Assembly (NCBI RefSeq): GCF_000689415.1
Contig: NZ_HG322950.1
Coordinates: 3,913,501 to 3,977,500, forward strand
DNA length: 64,000 bases
Direction of reading: 5' to 3'
Source of the DNA: Pseudomonas knackmussii B13
GTDB taxonomy: Bacteria > Pseudomonadota > Gammaproteobacteria > Pseudomonadales > Pseudomonadaceae
Shown: piece by piece, positions 1 through 8,200 of the stretch
Numbering within the stretch: position 1 is the first letter of the stretch
Layout of the letters: each line of letters begins with the position of its first letter
The notes under the pieces: model-generated
Database searches by the model: none
What the model was told of the DNA's origin: nothing
What the model saw: the letters and a program-made list of their open reading frames with translations, nothing else
Made by a program: the position numbers and the translations under genes

Positions 1-60
1 AAACCGCTGTATGGACAGCCCTTTTCGCTAGAATCGGCGCCCTCACCCAGGAGACATCCG

Positions 61-639
61 ATGCGAACACTGGTTCTCGCCTCCAGCTCGCCGTACCGCC
101 GCGAACTGCTGCAACGCCTGCGCCTGCCCTTCGACTGCGCGAGCCCGGATATAGATGAAAGCACCCTGCCCGGCGAAAGCGCCGAACAACTGGTACGCCG
201 ACTCGCAGAAGCCAAGGCGCGCGCCCTTGCCGAACGCTTCCCGAACCACCTGATCATCGGTTCGGACCAGGCAGCCGTCCAGGGCCCGGCAATTCTAGGC
301 AAACCCCACACACTCGAGCGCGCCGTCGAGCAACTGAAAGCCTCAAGCGGCGCCAGCGTCACCTTCCTCACAGGACTAGCCCTACTGGACAGCAATAGCG
401 GCCGCTGCCAGGTCGACTGCGTTCCATTCAAGGTGCACTTCCGTGAACTCGACGAAGCCCGCATTCGCCGTTATCTGGAAGCAGAACAACCCTTCGACTG
501 CGCCGGCAGCTTCAAGGCCGAAGGCCTGGGCATCAGCCTTTTCCGCAGCACCGAGGGCAGCGACAACACCAGCCTGATCGGCCTGCCGCTGATCCGCCTG
601 GTCGACATGCTTCTTGCCGAAGGCGTGCAGATCCCCTGA
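61..639 (+). CDS. maf: Maf/YceF-type nucleotide pyrophosphatase
   Basis: 192 aa, full length for the Maf family. Maf proteins hydrolyse non-canonical nucleoside triphosphates to monophosphates; the closest remembered relative is E. coli YceF, which acts on 7-methyl-GTP. Residues 8-14 (SSSPYRR) form the substrate loop and Asp69 in GSDQ is the catalytic acid at the same position as in YceF. The start is set by GGAG about 9 bases upstream of the ATG. A TAGAAT element at 29-34 could be its -10, but no convincing -35 is visible. A strong terminator follows directly. In PAO1 the convergent sppA-like gene comes next; here an insertion sequence lies between them. The cytosolic house-cleaning role is inferred from the family. 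Confidence 0.93.
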   Translation: MRTLVLASSSPYRRELLQRLRLPFDCASPDIDESTLPGESAEQLVRRLAEAKARALAERFPNHLIIGSDQAAVQGPAILGKPHTLERAVEQLKASSGASVTFLTGLALLDSNSGRCQVDCVPFKVHFRELDEARIRRYLEAEQPFDCAGSFKAEGLGISLFRSTEGSDNTSLIGLPLIRLVDMLLAEGVQIP

Positions 640-644
640 AACGA

Positions 645-670
645 AAAAGCCCGGCCAAAGCCGGGCTTTT
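645..670 (+). terminator. Rho-independent terminator of maf
   Basis: Perfect 11-bp stem (AAAAGCCCGGC, 4-base loop CAAA, GCCGGGCTTTT) starting six bases after the maf stop, with T-tracts on both strands, so it can work in both directions. The insertion sequence begins only 10 bp beyond it. Confidence 0.9.
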
Positions 671-680
671 CGCATGGGAC

Positions 681-708
681 TGTCCCGTCCTGAATAAGGT
701 TTACACCT
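681..708 (+). repeat. Left terminal inverted repeat of the IS
   Basis: Starts TGTCCCGTCCTGAATAAGG and pairs with the reverse complement of 1978-2005, with mismatches at positions 5, 6, 15 and 16. Confidence 0.88.
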
Positions 709-734
709 TCGCCCTTATTTCAGGAGAGCCCCCG

Positions 735-1136
735 ATGGCAGAAGGTGTTCGTCGCAGCCAGCGTGATTACACGCTGGCTTTTAAACTGGCGGTGGTCGAC
801 CAGGTCGAAAAAGGAGAAATGAGCTACAAGGAGGCTCAGGCCCGCTATGGCATCCAGGGCCGCTCGACGGTGCTGGTGTGGTTACGCAAGCATGGCCGGC
901 AGGACTGGAACCAGGGCGCCTCCCTTCGAAAGGCTCGGAGCCCGGATATGAATACCCCGAAATTGCCATTGACCCCGGAACAACGCATCAAGGAACTCGA
1001 GCAGCAGCTTGAGGTGATGAGCCAGAAGGCGCAGTTCTTCGAGGCCGTGGTGAATGTGCTGAAGAATGACTACGGCGTTTCGATCGTAAAAAAGCGTCCC
1101 GGCAAGTCCTCACGCAAAGGCAAGTCCAAGCGCTGA
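735..1136 (+). CDS. IS3-family transposase OrfA
   Basis: 133 aa. The N-terminal half (about residues 8-55) is the helix-turn-helix that recognises the IS ends, including GIQGRSTVLVWLRKHG. Residues about 80-112 form a leucine-zipper-like coiled coil (PEQRIKELEQQLEVM) for multimerisation, and the C-terminus is very basic. GGAG lies about 9 bases before the ATG. A -1 slip at 1088-1094 would fuse this protein to OrfB, giving the active OrfAB transposase; OrfA alone usually acts as a regulator in this family. Confidence 0.9.
   Translation: MAEGVRRSQRDYTLAFKLAVVDQVEKGEMSYKEAQARYGIQGRSTVLVWLRKHGRQDWNQGASLRKARSPDMNTPKLPLTPEQRIKELEQQLEVMSQKAQFFEAVVNVLKNDYGVSIVKKRPGKSSRKGKSKR
1088..1094 (+). other. 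Programmed -1 frameshift heptamer A AAA AAG
   Basis: In the orfA frame the codons read GTA AAA AAG, giving the classical A_AAA_AAG slippery heptamer of IS3 elements. The -1 frame is open from here to the orfB stop at 1957, checked codon by codon through 1160. A fused OrfAB is therefore available without any mutation. Confidence 0.85.
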
Positions 1137-1159
1137 GTGTTAGCAGGGCTTGCCAGTTC

Positions 1160-1957
1160 ATGGGCATCAGCCGCCAGGCGTACTACCAGCGCAACCGGGC
1201 GGCGGATCAGCGCAGCCAGCAGGATCGACAGATCGCCCAGTTCGTGCGGCAGGTACGGATGCGTCAGCCGCGCCTGGGAGCACGCAAGCTGCATTATCTG
1301 TTGCAGCAGCAAGCGGAAGCCGCGTTGCGAGTTGGGCGCGATCGCCTGTTCCGGGTGCTGGCCGAGCACCGCCTGCTGGTTCGACCCAAGCGGGCGTACC
1401 ACAAGACCACCCACAGTTTTCACCGGTTCCATCGCCATCCCAATCTGCTCAAGCCAGGGCCGCAACAGGTCTTGCCCGATGCGCCGGAGCGCGTCTGGGT
1501 TGCCGACATCACCTATCTGCCCAGCCAGAGCGGCCCGCTGTACCTGAGCCTGGTCACCGACGCCTATTCGCGCAAGATCGTCGGCCATCACGTCCACGAC
1601 AGCCTGCACGCCGAGTCGGTGGCCCATGCCTACAGCCAGGCCCTGCGGCGCCGCACGACGCAGGAACCCCTGGTGCATCACTCCGACCGAGGAATTCAGT
1701 ACTGCTCGGGGCTTTACCAACGCCTGCACGCGCAGCACGGAGCAATCTGCTCGATGACCGACGGCTACGACTGTTACCAGAATGCGCTGGCTGAGCGCGT
1801 CAACGGCATCCTGAAGAACGAGTTGCTGGAGCATCCTCCCGCCGACCTCGCGCAGGCGCGCCGCATGGTGCGTGAAGCCGTCGACATCTATAACCGCGAG
1901 CGCCCTCACCTGGCCCTGAAATACAAAACGCCCGATGCGGTGCATCGGGCGTTCTGA
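1160..1957 (+). CDS. IS3-family transposase OrfB (DDE integrase core)
   Basis: 265 aa if counted from the first ATG. It is probably made mainly as the C-terminal part of an OrfAB fusion through the -1 frameshift at 1088-1094, because no ribosome binding site stands out before the ATG. The retroviral-integrase-like core carries Asp116 (VADITYL), Asp176 (HHSDRG) and Glu212 (NALAERVNG), the D,D(35)E triad that cuts and joins DNA at the IS ends. The last codons encode a perfect 12-bp hairpin (1927-1953) that overlaps the end of the gene. No frameshift or stop interrupts the frame. Confidence 0.92.
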   Translation: MGISRQAYYQRNRAADQRSQQDRQIAQFVRQVRMRQPRLGARKLHYLLQQQAEAALRVGRDRLFRVLAEHRLLVRPKRAYHKTTHSFHRFHRHPNLLKPGPQQVLPDAPERVWVADITYLPSQSGPLYLSLVTDAYSRKIVGHHVHDSLHAESVAHAYSQALRRRTTQEPLVHHSDRGIQYCSGLYQRLHAQHGAICSMTDGYDCYQNALAERVNGILKNELLEHPPADLAQARRMVREAVDIYNRERPHLALKYKTPDAVHRAF

Positions 1958-1977
1958 GGTCTGGAGCATGGCCTGAG

Positions 1978-2005
1978 AGGTGTAAACCTATTTCAGGACT
2001 AGACA
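1978..2005 (-). repeat. Right terminal inverted repeat of the IS
   Basis: Reads TGTCTAGTCCTGAAATAGG from the outer end on the minus strand and matches the left repeat at 24 of 28 positions. The flanking GAC at 2006-2008 duplicates 678-680. Confidence 0.88.
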
Positions 2006-2012
2006 GACGGGA

Positions 2013-2993
2013 TCAGCGCAAAGCCGGCCCCTGCCACCCCATCCACATGGCCATGCGCTCGGCGACGCTGGCGCCGATTTTCTTGGCGAAGCGGTCGAAC
2101 GGCGTGTCCTGGATGGTGTAGTCGACGATGTCTTTTTCCTTGATCACTTCGCGAGCCACGTAGCTACTGCTACCCAGGCCATCGATCAGTCCCAGCTGCA
2201 GCGCCTGCTCGCCGGACCAGATGAGCCCGGAGAACAGCTCGGGATGATCCTTGTCCTTCAGACGATCACCACGCCCCTTCTTCACGCTGTCGATGAACTG
2301 TTTGTGAGTGGTATCCAGCACACCCTGCCAGAACTGGGTTTCATCCGTCTTCGGCGGCTGGAAGGGATCGAGGAAAGCCTTGTGCTCGCCGGAGGTATAG
2401 ACACGCCGATCCACACCCAGCTTCTCCATGGTGCCGACGAAACCGAAGGACGCAGCCGTAACGCCGATGGAGCCAACGAGACTGGCCTTGTCCGCATAGA
2501 TCTGATCAGCCGCGCTGGCGATGTAGTAGGCACCGGAAGCACCCAGATCGCTTATCACCGCATAGACCTTGATATCCGGGTGCTTATCGCGCAGCCGGTG
2601 AATCTCGTCATATATATAGCCGGACTGCACCGGACTCCCGCCCGGGCTATTGATGCGCAGGATAATGCCCTTGGTGCCAGCGTCTTCGAAGGCTGCCTTC
2701 AGCGCCCCGACGACATTGTCGGCGCTTGCAGGCTCGTCGTCGGCGATCATGCCCTTCACTTCAACCAGCGCCGTGTGGCTACCGCTGCGCGAGGCCGATT
2801 TGGACAGACCGCTAATGGGCGTGAACAGCGCCAGCGCAACGAACAGATAAAAGAGCGTCAGCAACTTGAAGAAAATACCCCAGCGCCTGGCCCGACGTTG
2901 CTCCTGCACCCCTGCCAGCACCGCCTTCTCGAGCAGCTTCCAGCTCTTGGCATCTACCGAACCGGACTCTTCGGCCTTCCACTCATCCGACAT
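2013..2993 (-). CDS. SppA-like membrane peptidase, family S49
   Basis: 326 aa, the short form of signal peptide peptidase (PA2973 type). A single membrane segment lies at about residues 39-60, followed by a periplasmic serine protease domain. Ser153 in GASGAYY and Lys205 are 52 residues apart, the spacing of the Ser/Lys dyad in Bacillus SppA. S49 enzymes degrade leftover signal peptides or membrane protein fragments. The start overlaps the stop of the HAD gene by 11 nt, so it is the last gene of an rluC-HAD-sppA operon. The IS lies 7 bp past the stop codon and may have separated the gene from its original 3' region. The exact substrate is unknown. Confidence 0.88.
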   Translation of the reverse strand: MSDEWKAEESGSVDAKSWKLLEKAVLAGVQEQRRARRWGIFFKLLTLFYLFVALALFTPISGLSKSASRSGSHTALVEVKGMIADDEPASADNVVGALKAAFEDAGTKGIILRINSPGGSPVQSGYIYDEIHRLRDKHPDIKVYAVISDLGASGAYYIASAADQIYADKASLVGSIGVTAASFGFVGTMEKLGVDRRVYTSGEHKAFLDPFQPPKTDETQFWQGVLDTTHKQFIDSVKKGRGDRLKDKDHPELFSGLIWSGEQALQLGLIDGLGSSSYVAREVIKEKDIVDYTIQDTPFDRFAKKIGASVAERMAMWMGWQGPALR

Positions 2994-3678
2994 GCTTGCT
3001 CACCTCGATCCGTGGGTTCTGCACCCGGCCATCCAGCCAGGCGCGCAATTCGTTGAAATGCCCGATCTCCAGGCGCGGACCATATTGACGCAGCACCGAG
3101 ATGGGCTGCGCACCGTAAGAGACCGCCACCGAATCCATGCCAGCGCGACGCGCCATCTCGAGATCGAAAGGCGCATCACCAACCATGAGCGCCCCCTGTG
3201 CAGGAACCCGGCAGTGCGCGAGGATCTCGTTGAGCATGCGCGGATCTGGCTTGCTGGCCGACTCGTCGGCAGCCCGCGTTATATCGAAGAAGCCTTCCCA
3301 ACCCCGCCCCTTCAGCACGCGATCGAGACCGCGACGGCTCTTGCCGGTCGCCACCGCCAGGCGATAACCCGCTTGACGAAAATACTCCAAAGCCTCGGCC
3401 ACGCCCGGGAACAGAGGCGATGGCTCGACCTCCAGCAACAGATAATGCTCGGCGTAGTCACTTCGAAAAATCGCCAGTGCCGCCTCATCGTCAACTTCCG
3501 GATAGAGCGTCTGAATCGCCTCAGGCAGCCCCAGCCCAATGATGCCTTTGATTGCCTCGTCACTGCGCCAGGACAACCCCGAACGCTCGGCGGCCACTCG
3601 CATGGACTCGACTATGCGATCGACGGAATCGACCAGCGTGCCGTCCCAATCGAAGATGAGCAGCGAGTAATCAGGCAT
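2983..3678 (-). CDS. HAD-superfamily phosphatase (Gph/PGP-like)
   Basis: 231 aa. The N-terminal FDWDGTLVDS carries the nucleophile Asp10 and general acid Asp12 of HAD hydrolases; the alpha-helical cap follows, then KPDP and the metal-binding GDAPFDLEMA. Its layout resembles phosphoglycolate phosphatase (PA2974 type), but the substrate cannot be read from sequence. I chose the ATG at 3678 because the HAD motif then sits at residues 9-14 and the gene overlaps rluC by 8 nt; a longer frame upstream lies wholly inside rluC. It is the middle gene of the three-gene minus-strand operon. Confidence 0.87.
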   Translation of the reverse strand: MPDYSLLIFDWDGTLVDSVDRIVESMRVAAERSGLSWRSDEAIKGIIGLGLPEAIQTLYPEVDDEAALAIFRSDYAEHYLLLEVEPSPLFPGVAEALEYFRQAGYRLAVATGKSRRGLDRVLKGRGWEGFFDITRAADESASKPDPRMLNEILAHCRVPAQGALMVGDAPFDLEMARRAGMDSVAVSYGAQPISVLRQYGPRLEIGHFNELRAWLDGRVQNPRIEVSKHVG

Positions 3679-4627
3679 CCAGGCGCTCCAGCGTGGCACG
3701 CCAGATGTCGTCGACCTCAGCCACCAACTCCAGGGTAGAGCCATCAGGCATCGGCACGAACAACTGCGCCGAATGCAGGAACAGACGCTTACCACCCAAC
3801 CCGCGGATCTCGCGGGAAAACTCGTCGTCGCCGTATTTCGGGTCGCCAGCGATGGCATGACCGGCGTGCTTGGCGTGCACACGAATCTGATGGGTACGCC
3901 CGGTGATCGGCCGCGCCTCGACCAGAGTGGCGAAGTCACCGAAGCGGCGCAGCACCTTGAACTCGGTGAGCGCATCCTTACCCTCGACATTGACCTCGAC
4001 CATGCGCTCGCCGGAACGCAAGTTACTCTTGAGCAATGGCGCGCGAACCTGCTTCTTGGCTGCAGGCCAGCTGCCACGGACCAGCGCGTGATAGCGCTTG
4101 TCCACCGCATGCTCGTTGCGCAGCGCTTCGTGCAGATGACGCAGCATGCTGCGCTTCTTGGCGATCATCAGCAGCCCGGAAGTATCGCGATCCAGGCGAT
4201 GCACCAACTCAAGGTCCTTGGCATCAGGGCGCAACTGGCGGAACGCTTCGATCACGCCGTAATTGAGGCCACTGCCGCCATGCACGGCAATACCGGCCGG
4301 CTTGTTAATAACGATAAGCGCCTTGTCTTCATAAACGATGGCGGCTTCCAGGCGCTCGAGCAGACCCTGAGCCAGCGGCGCAGGCTCATCGCGCTCAGCG
4401 AGGCGCAGCGGCGGAACGCGCACGATGTCGCCAGCCTGCAGCTTGTACTCGGGCTTTATGCGCCCCTTGTTAACCCGCACCTCGCCTTTGCGAAGAATGC
4501 GGTAGATCAGGGTCTTGGGTACGCCTTTGAGCTGGGTGCGTAGGAAATTATCGATGCGTTGGCCGGCATATTCCGGCGCGACTTCCAGAAGCTGAACGCC
4601 GGAAGTCGGAGAGGGAGGAGTCGTCAT
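3671..4627 (-). CDS. rluC: 23S rRNA pseudouridine synthase RluC
   Basis: 318 aa. An S4 RNA-binding domain (about residues 22-80) is followed by an RluA-type catalytic domain with the HRLDRDTSG motif, whose second Asp is the nucleophile. RluC converts U955, U2504 and U2580 (E. coli numbering) of 23S rRNA to pseudouridine. The gene lies divergent from rne, as in many gammaproteobacteria. It is the first gene of an operon with a HAD phosphatase and an S49 protease, which share overlapping start and stop codons. Confidence 0.93.
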   Translation of the reverse strand: MTTPPSPTSGVQLLEVAPEYAGQRIDNFLRTQLKGVPKTLIYRILRKGEVRVNKGRIKPEYKLQAGDIVRVPPLRLAERDEPAPLAQGLLERLEAAIVYEDKALIVINKPAGIAVHGGSGLNYGVIEAFRQLRPDAKDLELVHRLDRDTSGLLMIAKKRSMLRHLHEALRNEHAVDKRYHALVRGSWPAAKKQVRAPLLKSNLRSGERMVEVNVEGKDALTEFKVLRRFGDFATLVEARPITGRTHQIRVHAKHAGHAIAGDPKYGDDEFSREIRGLGGKRLFLHSAQLFVPMPDGSTLELVAEVDDIWRATLERLDA

Positions 4628-5209
4628 GGCGGCAATAATAGCAATTTTTCATTCAATTGAAGCACTTAATCATTGCTGCTATATTCGGGAAGCCGCCAAA
4701 AGTGGCCTGGCCTGCGGATGCTGACGAAAGCCTTATCCCCACCGCCTGCAAACACATTGAACGGACATGAGGCAGTCCTGCGAAGCGTTGCCATGAGGGA
4801 ACCGCGATTTCCTCCACAACGATTCGGAACCCAAGCCTTCGGAAATGACGCACAGCTGCTTCGGTAGCCGTGAAAAAGCCAACCCGCTCCCGGATTCTGC
4901 GAGCGGCACCCGCTTCTTAAGGGAAACGTGCAGGGTGGAGATGCACAACTGTCGGATCGCGTAGTGGCTTAGAGCACTGATCCAAAGACGCACGTTCTCG
5001 TCCGCCTCCGACTGTTGATTCCTCCTCCTGTTGATTGCTTGTTCGAACATGACAAGCAGGAGACGTAGTCGCGACTCGGCCCGCTTAACGCCGATTGTCG
5101 CTGGACACGGGAATGGCTTGCCGTTCCTGAGTACGCGCCTGAGCACCGACCATGAGAGTCGTGGGTGCCGATTGCCGTTTCCGGCAGCCCCGGAAACCAT
5201 TGGTACTAC
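4628..5209. promoter_or_regulatory. Divergent rluC-rne intergenic region with a long rne leader
   Basis: 582 bp with no convincing gene. The rluC side (4630-4700) is AT-rich, with the palindrome TTCAATTGAA at about 4653-4662. Closer to rne, CTGTTGATT occurs twice around a pyrimidine stretch, TCCTCCTCC (near 5010-5037), which is complementary to a Shine-Dalgarno sequence. In E. coli the rne 5' UTR is long and structured and lets RNase E control its own mRNA; a similar role here is inference. No good ribosome binding site precedes the rne ATG. Promoter positions could not be fixed. Confidence 0.5.
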
Positions 5210-8200
5210 ATGAAAAGAATGCTGATCAACGCAACTCAACCCGAAGAGTTGCGTGTAGCGCTGGTAGACGGCCAGCGCCTGTTCGACCTGGACATCGAGT
5301 CCGGCGCGCGCGAACAGAAAAAGGCCAACATCTATAAAGGCCGCATCACCCGCGTCGAACCGAGCCTCGAGGCCGCCTTCGTCGACTTCGGCGCCGAGCG
5401 CCACGGCTTCCTGCCGCTCAAGGAAATCTCCCGCGAGTACTTCAAGAAGAACCCCGAAGGGCGCATCAACATCAAGGATGTGCTGAGCGAGGGCCAGGAA
5501 GTCATCGTCCAGGTCGAGAAAGAAGAGCGCGGCAACAAGGGCGCGGCCCTGACCACCTTCATCAGCCTGGCCGGCCGCTACCTCGTCCTGATGCCGAACA
5601 ACCCCCGTGCCGGCGGCATTTCCCGTCGCATCGAGGGCGAAGAGCGCAACGAACTGCGTGAAGCGCTGAACGGCCTGAACGCACCGGGCGACATGGGCCT
5701 GATCGTCCGCACCGCGGGCCTGGGCCGCAGCTCCGAAGAGCTGCAATGGGACCTGGACTACCTGCTGCAACTGTGGGGCGCCATCAAGGAAGCCTCCGGC
5801 GAGCGCGGCGCGCCTTTCCTGATCTACCAGGAAAGCAACGTCATCATCCGCGCCATCCGCGACTACCTGCGCCAGGACATCGGCGAAGTGCTGATCGACA
5901 GCATCGACGCCCAGGAAGAAGCACTGAACTTCATCCGCCAGGTAATGCCGCAGTACGCCAGCAAGGTGAAGCTCTATCAGGACAGCGTTCCGCTGTTCAA
6001 TCGCTTCCAGATCGAAAGCCAGATCGAAACTGCCTTCCAGCGCGAAGTGAAGCTGCCGTCGGGCGGCTCCATCGTCATCGACCCGACCGAAGCCCTGGTG
6101 TCCATCGACATCAACTCGGCGCGCGCCACCAAAGGCGGCGACATCGAAGAAACCGCGCTGCAGACCAACCTGGAAGCGGCCGAAGAGATCGCCCGCCAGC
6201 TGCGTCTGCGTGACATCGGCGGCCTGATCGTCATCGACTTCATCGACATGACCCCGGCGAAGAACCAGCGCGCCGTCGAAGAACGCGTTCGCGAAGCCCT
6301 CGAGGCCGACCGTGCGCGCGTCCAGGTCGGCCGCATCTCGCGCTTCGGCCTGCTGGAAATGTCCCGTCAGCGCCTGCGTCCGTCCCTCGGCGAGACCAGC
6401 GGCATCGTCTGCCCGCGCTGCAACGGCCAAGGCATCATCCGTGACGTCGAGTCCCTGTCGCTGGCCATCCTGCGCCTGATCGAAGAGGAAGCCCTGAAGG
6501 ACCGCACCGCGGAAGTCCGCGCTCGCGTTCCGTTCCAGGTCGCCGCCTTCCTGCTCAACGAGAAGCGCAACGCCATCACCAAGATCGAGCTGCGCACCCG
6601 CGCGCGCATCTTCATCCTCCCGGACGACCATCTGGAAACTCCGCACTTCGAAGTGCAGCGTCTGCGTGACGACAGCCCCGAGCTGGCCGCCGGCCACTCC
6701 AGCTACGAAATGGCCCACGTCGAGCACGAGGAAGTCCAACCGGTCAGCTCCACCCGCACCCTGGTTCGTCAGGAAGCCGCGGTGAAGACCGTTGCTCCGC
6801 AGACCCCGGTCCCGCAGCAAGTCGAAGCCGCGCAGCCGGTTGCCGAACCCGCCAAGCCGATGCCCGAGCCGAGCCTGTTCCAGGGCCTGGTGAAGTCGCT
6901 GGTCAGCCTGTTCGCCGGCAAGCAGGAAGAGCCCAAGGTTGCCGCCACTCCGGAGAAGCCGGCTGCTGAGCGCAGCAACCAGGAAGAACGTCGCAACGGT
7001 CGCCAGCAGAACCGTCGTCGCGACGGTGGCCGCCGCGATGAAGAACGCAAACCGCGCGAAGAGCGTGGCGAGCGCCGTCGTGACGAGCGCGGTGAGCGCC
7101 CGGGCCGCGAAGAGCGCGCCGAACGTCAACCGCGTGAAGAGCGTCAGCCCCGTGAAGAACGCGCCGAGCGACAACCGCGTGAAGAGCGTCAGCCGCGTGA
7201 AGAGCGCGCCGAACGTCAACCGCGCGAAGACCGTCAGCCCCGCGAAGAACGCGCCGAGCGTCAACCGCGTGAAGAGCGTCAGCCCCGCGAAGAGCGCGCC
7301 GAACGTCAACCGCGCGAAGACCGCCAGCCCCGCGAAGAGCGTGCCGAGCGTCAACCGCGCGAAGACCGCCAGCCGCGTGAAGAGCGCGCCGAGCGTCAGC
7401 CCCGTGAAGAGCGTCAACCCCGCGAAGAGCGTGGCGAGCGTCCGCCACGTGAAGACCGCCAGGCCCGCGATGCCGCCAGCCTGGAGGCCGAAGAGCTGCC
7501 GAACGAGGAACTGCTGGACCAGCAGGATGACCAGGAAGGTGGCGATGACGAGCGTCCGCGCCGTCGTTCCCGTGGCCAGCGCCGCCGCAGCAACCGCCGC
7601 GAGCGTCAGCGTGAAGCCGGTGCCGATGGCATGGAAGCCGGTGAGCAGCAGGAAGGCGGCGAAGCCCCGTCCGCTCCTGCCCTGACCGCTGCCGGTGTCG
7701 CAGCCGTTGCCGTGGTTGCCGAGCAGGTTGTTGAAGCAGCCACCTCGCACGCCACCGAGACCGCCACCAGCGAAGCCACCACTGAAGTCGCGGCCGTCAG
7801 CGAAGCTCACGTGGAAAGCACCGTCGAGCAGGTGGCCGAGTCCAGCCAGCCGAGCGAAGCTGCACCGATCAGCGACGAAGTTGCCGTGACCGAGCCGGTC
7901 GCCGAAGCAACGGTTGTCGAAGCTCCGGCCGTCGCCGCCGAAGTCGAGGCCCCCGCCACTCCGGAGCCTGCACAAGCCGAAGCCGCTGTTGCCGCCAACG
8001 CCACGGGCCGTGCGCTGAACGACCCGCGCGAGCGTCGTCGCCTGCAGCGTGAAGCCGAGCGCCTGGCTCGCGAAGCCGCCGAGGCCGCTGCTGCCGCTCC
8101 TGCGGTAGTCGAAGCTCCTGCTGCAACCGAGGAAAGCGCGGTTGCGGTAGAAGCCGCTGCCGAAGAAAGCGTGCTGGAAGTGGTCAGCGAAGCCGTTGAG

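Larger units (their letters stand above)
681..2005 (+). mobile_element. Complete IS3-family insertion sequence, 1325 bp
   Basis: The element is bounded by 28-bp imperfect inverted repeats (24 of 28 match) that begin TG and end CA, as is usual for IS3 elements. The same 3 bp, GAC, flank it at 678-680 and 2006-2008, a target-site duplication. Inside are orfA and orfB in the 0 and -1 frames with a slippery heptamer between them, and an intact D,D(35)E triad, so the copy looks able to transpose. It lies between the 3' ends of convergent maf and the sppA-like gene: 10 bp past the maf terminator and 7 bp before the sppA-like stop. Neither gene is interrupted. The IS3 subgroup was not determined. 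Confidence 0.92.

Noticed and set aside
1088..1160. The orfA/orfB frame change considered as a disabling mutation
   Set aside because: The slippery heptamer and continuous -1 frame are the normal arrangement in IS3 elements.
7112..7471. Regular 45-bp repeats considered as a CRISPR array
   Set aside because: There are no unique spacers; the units are contiguous, in frame and coding.
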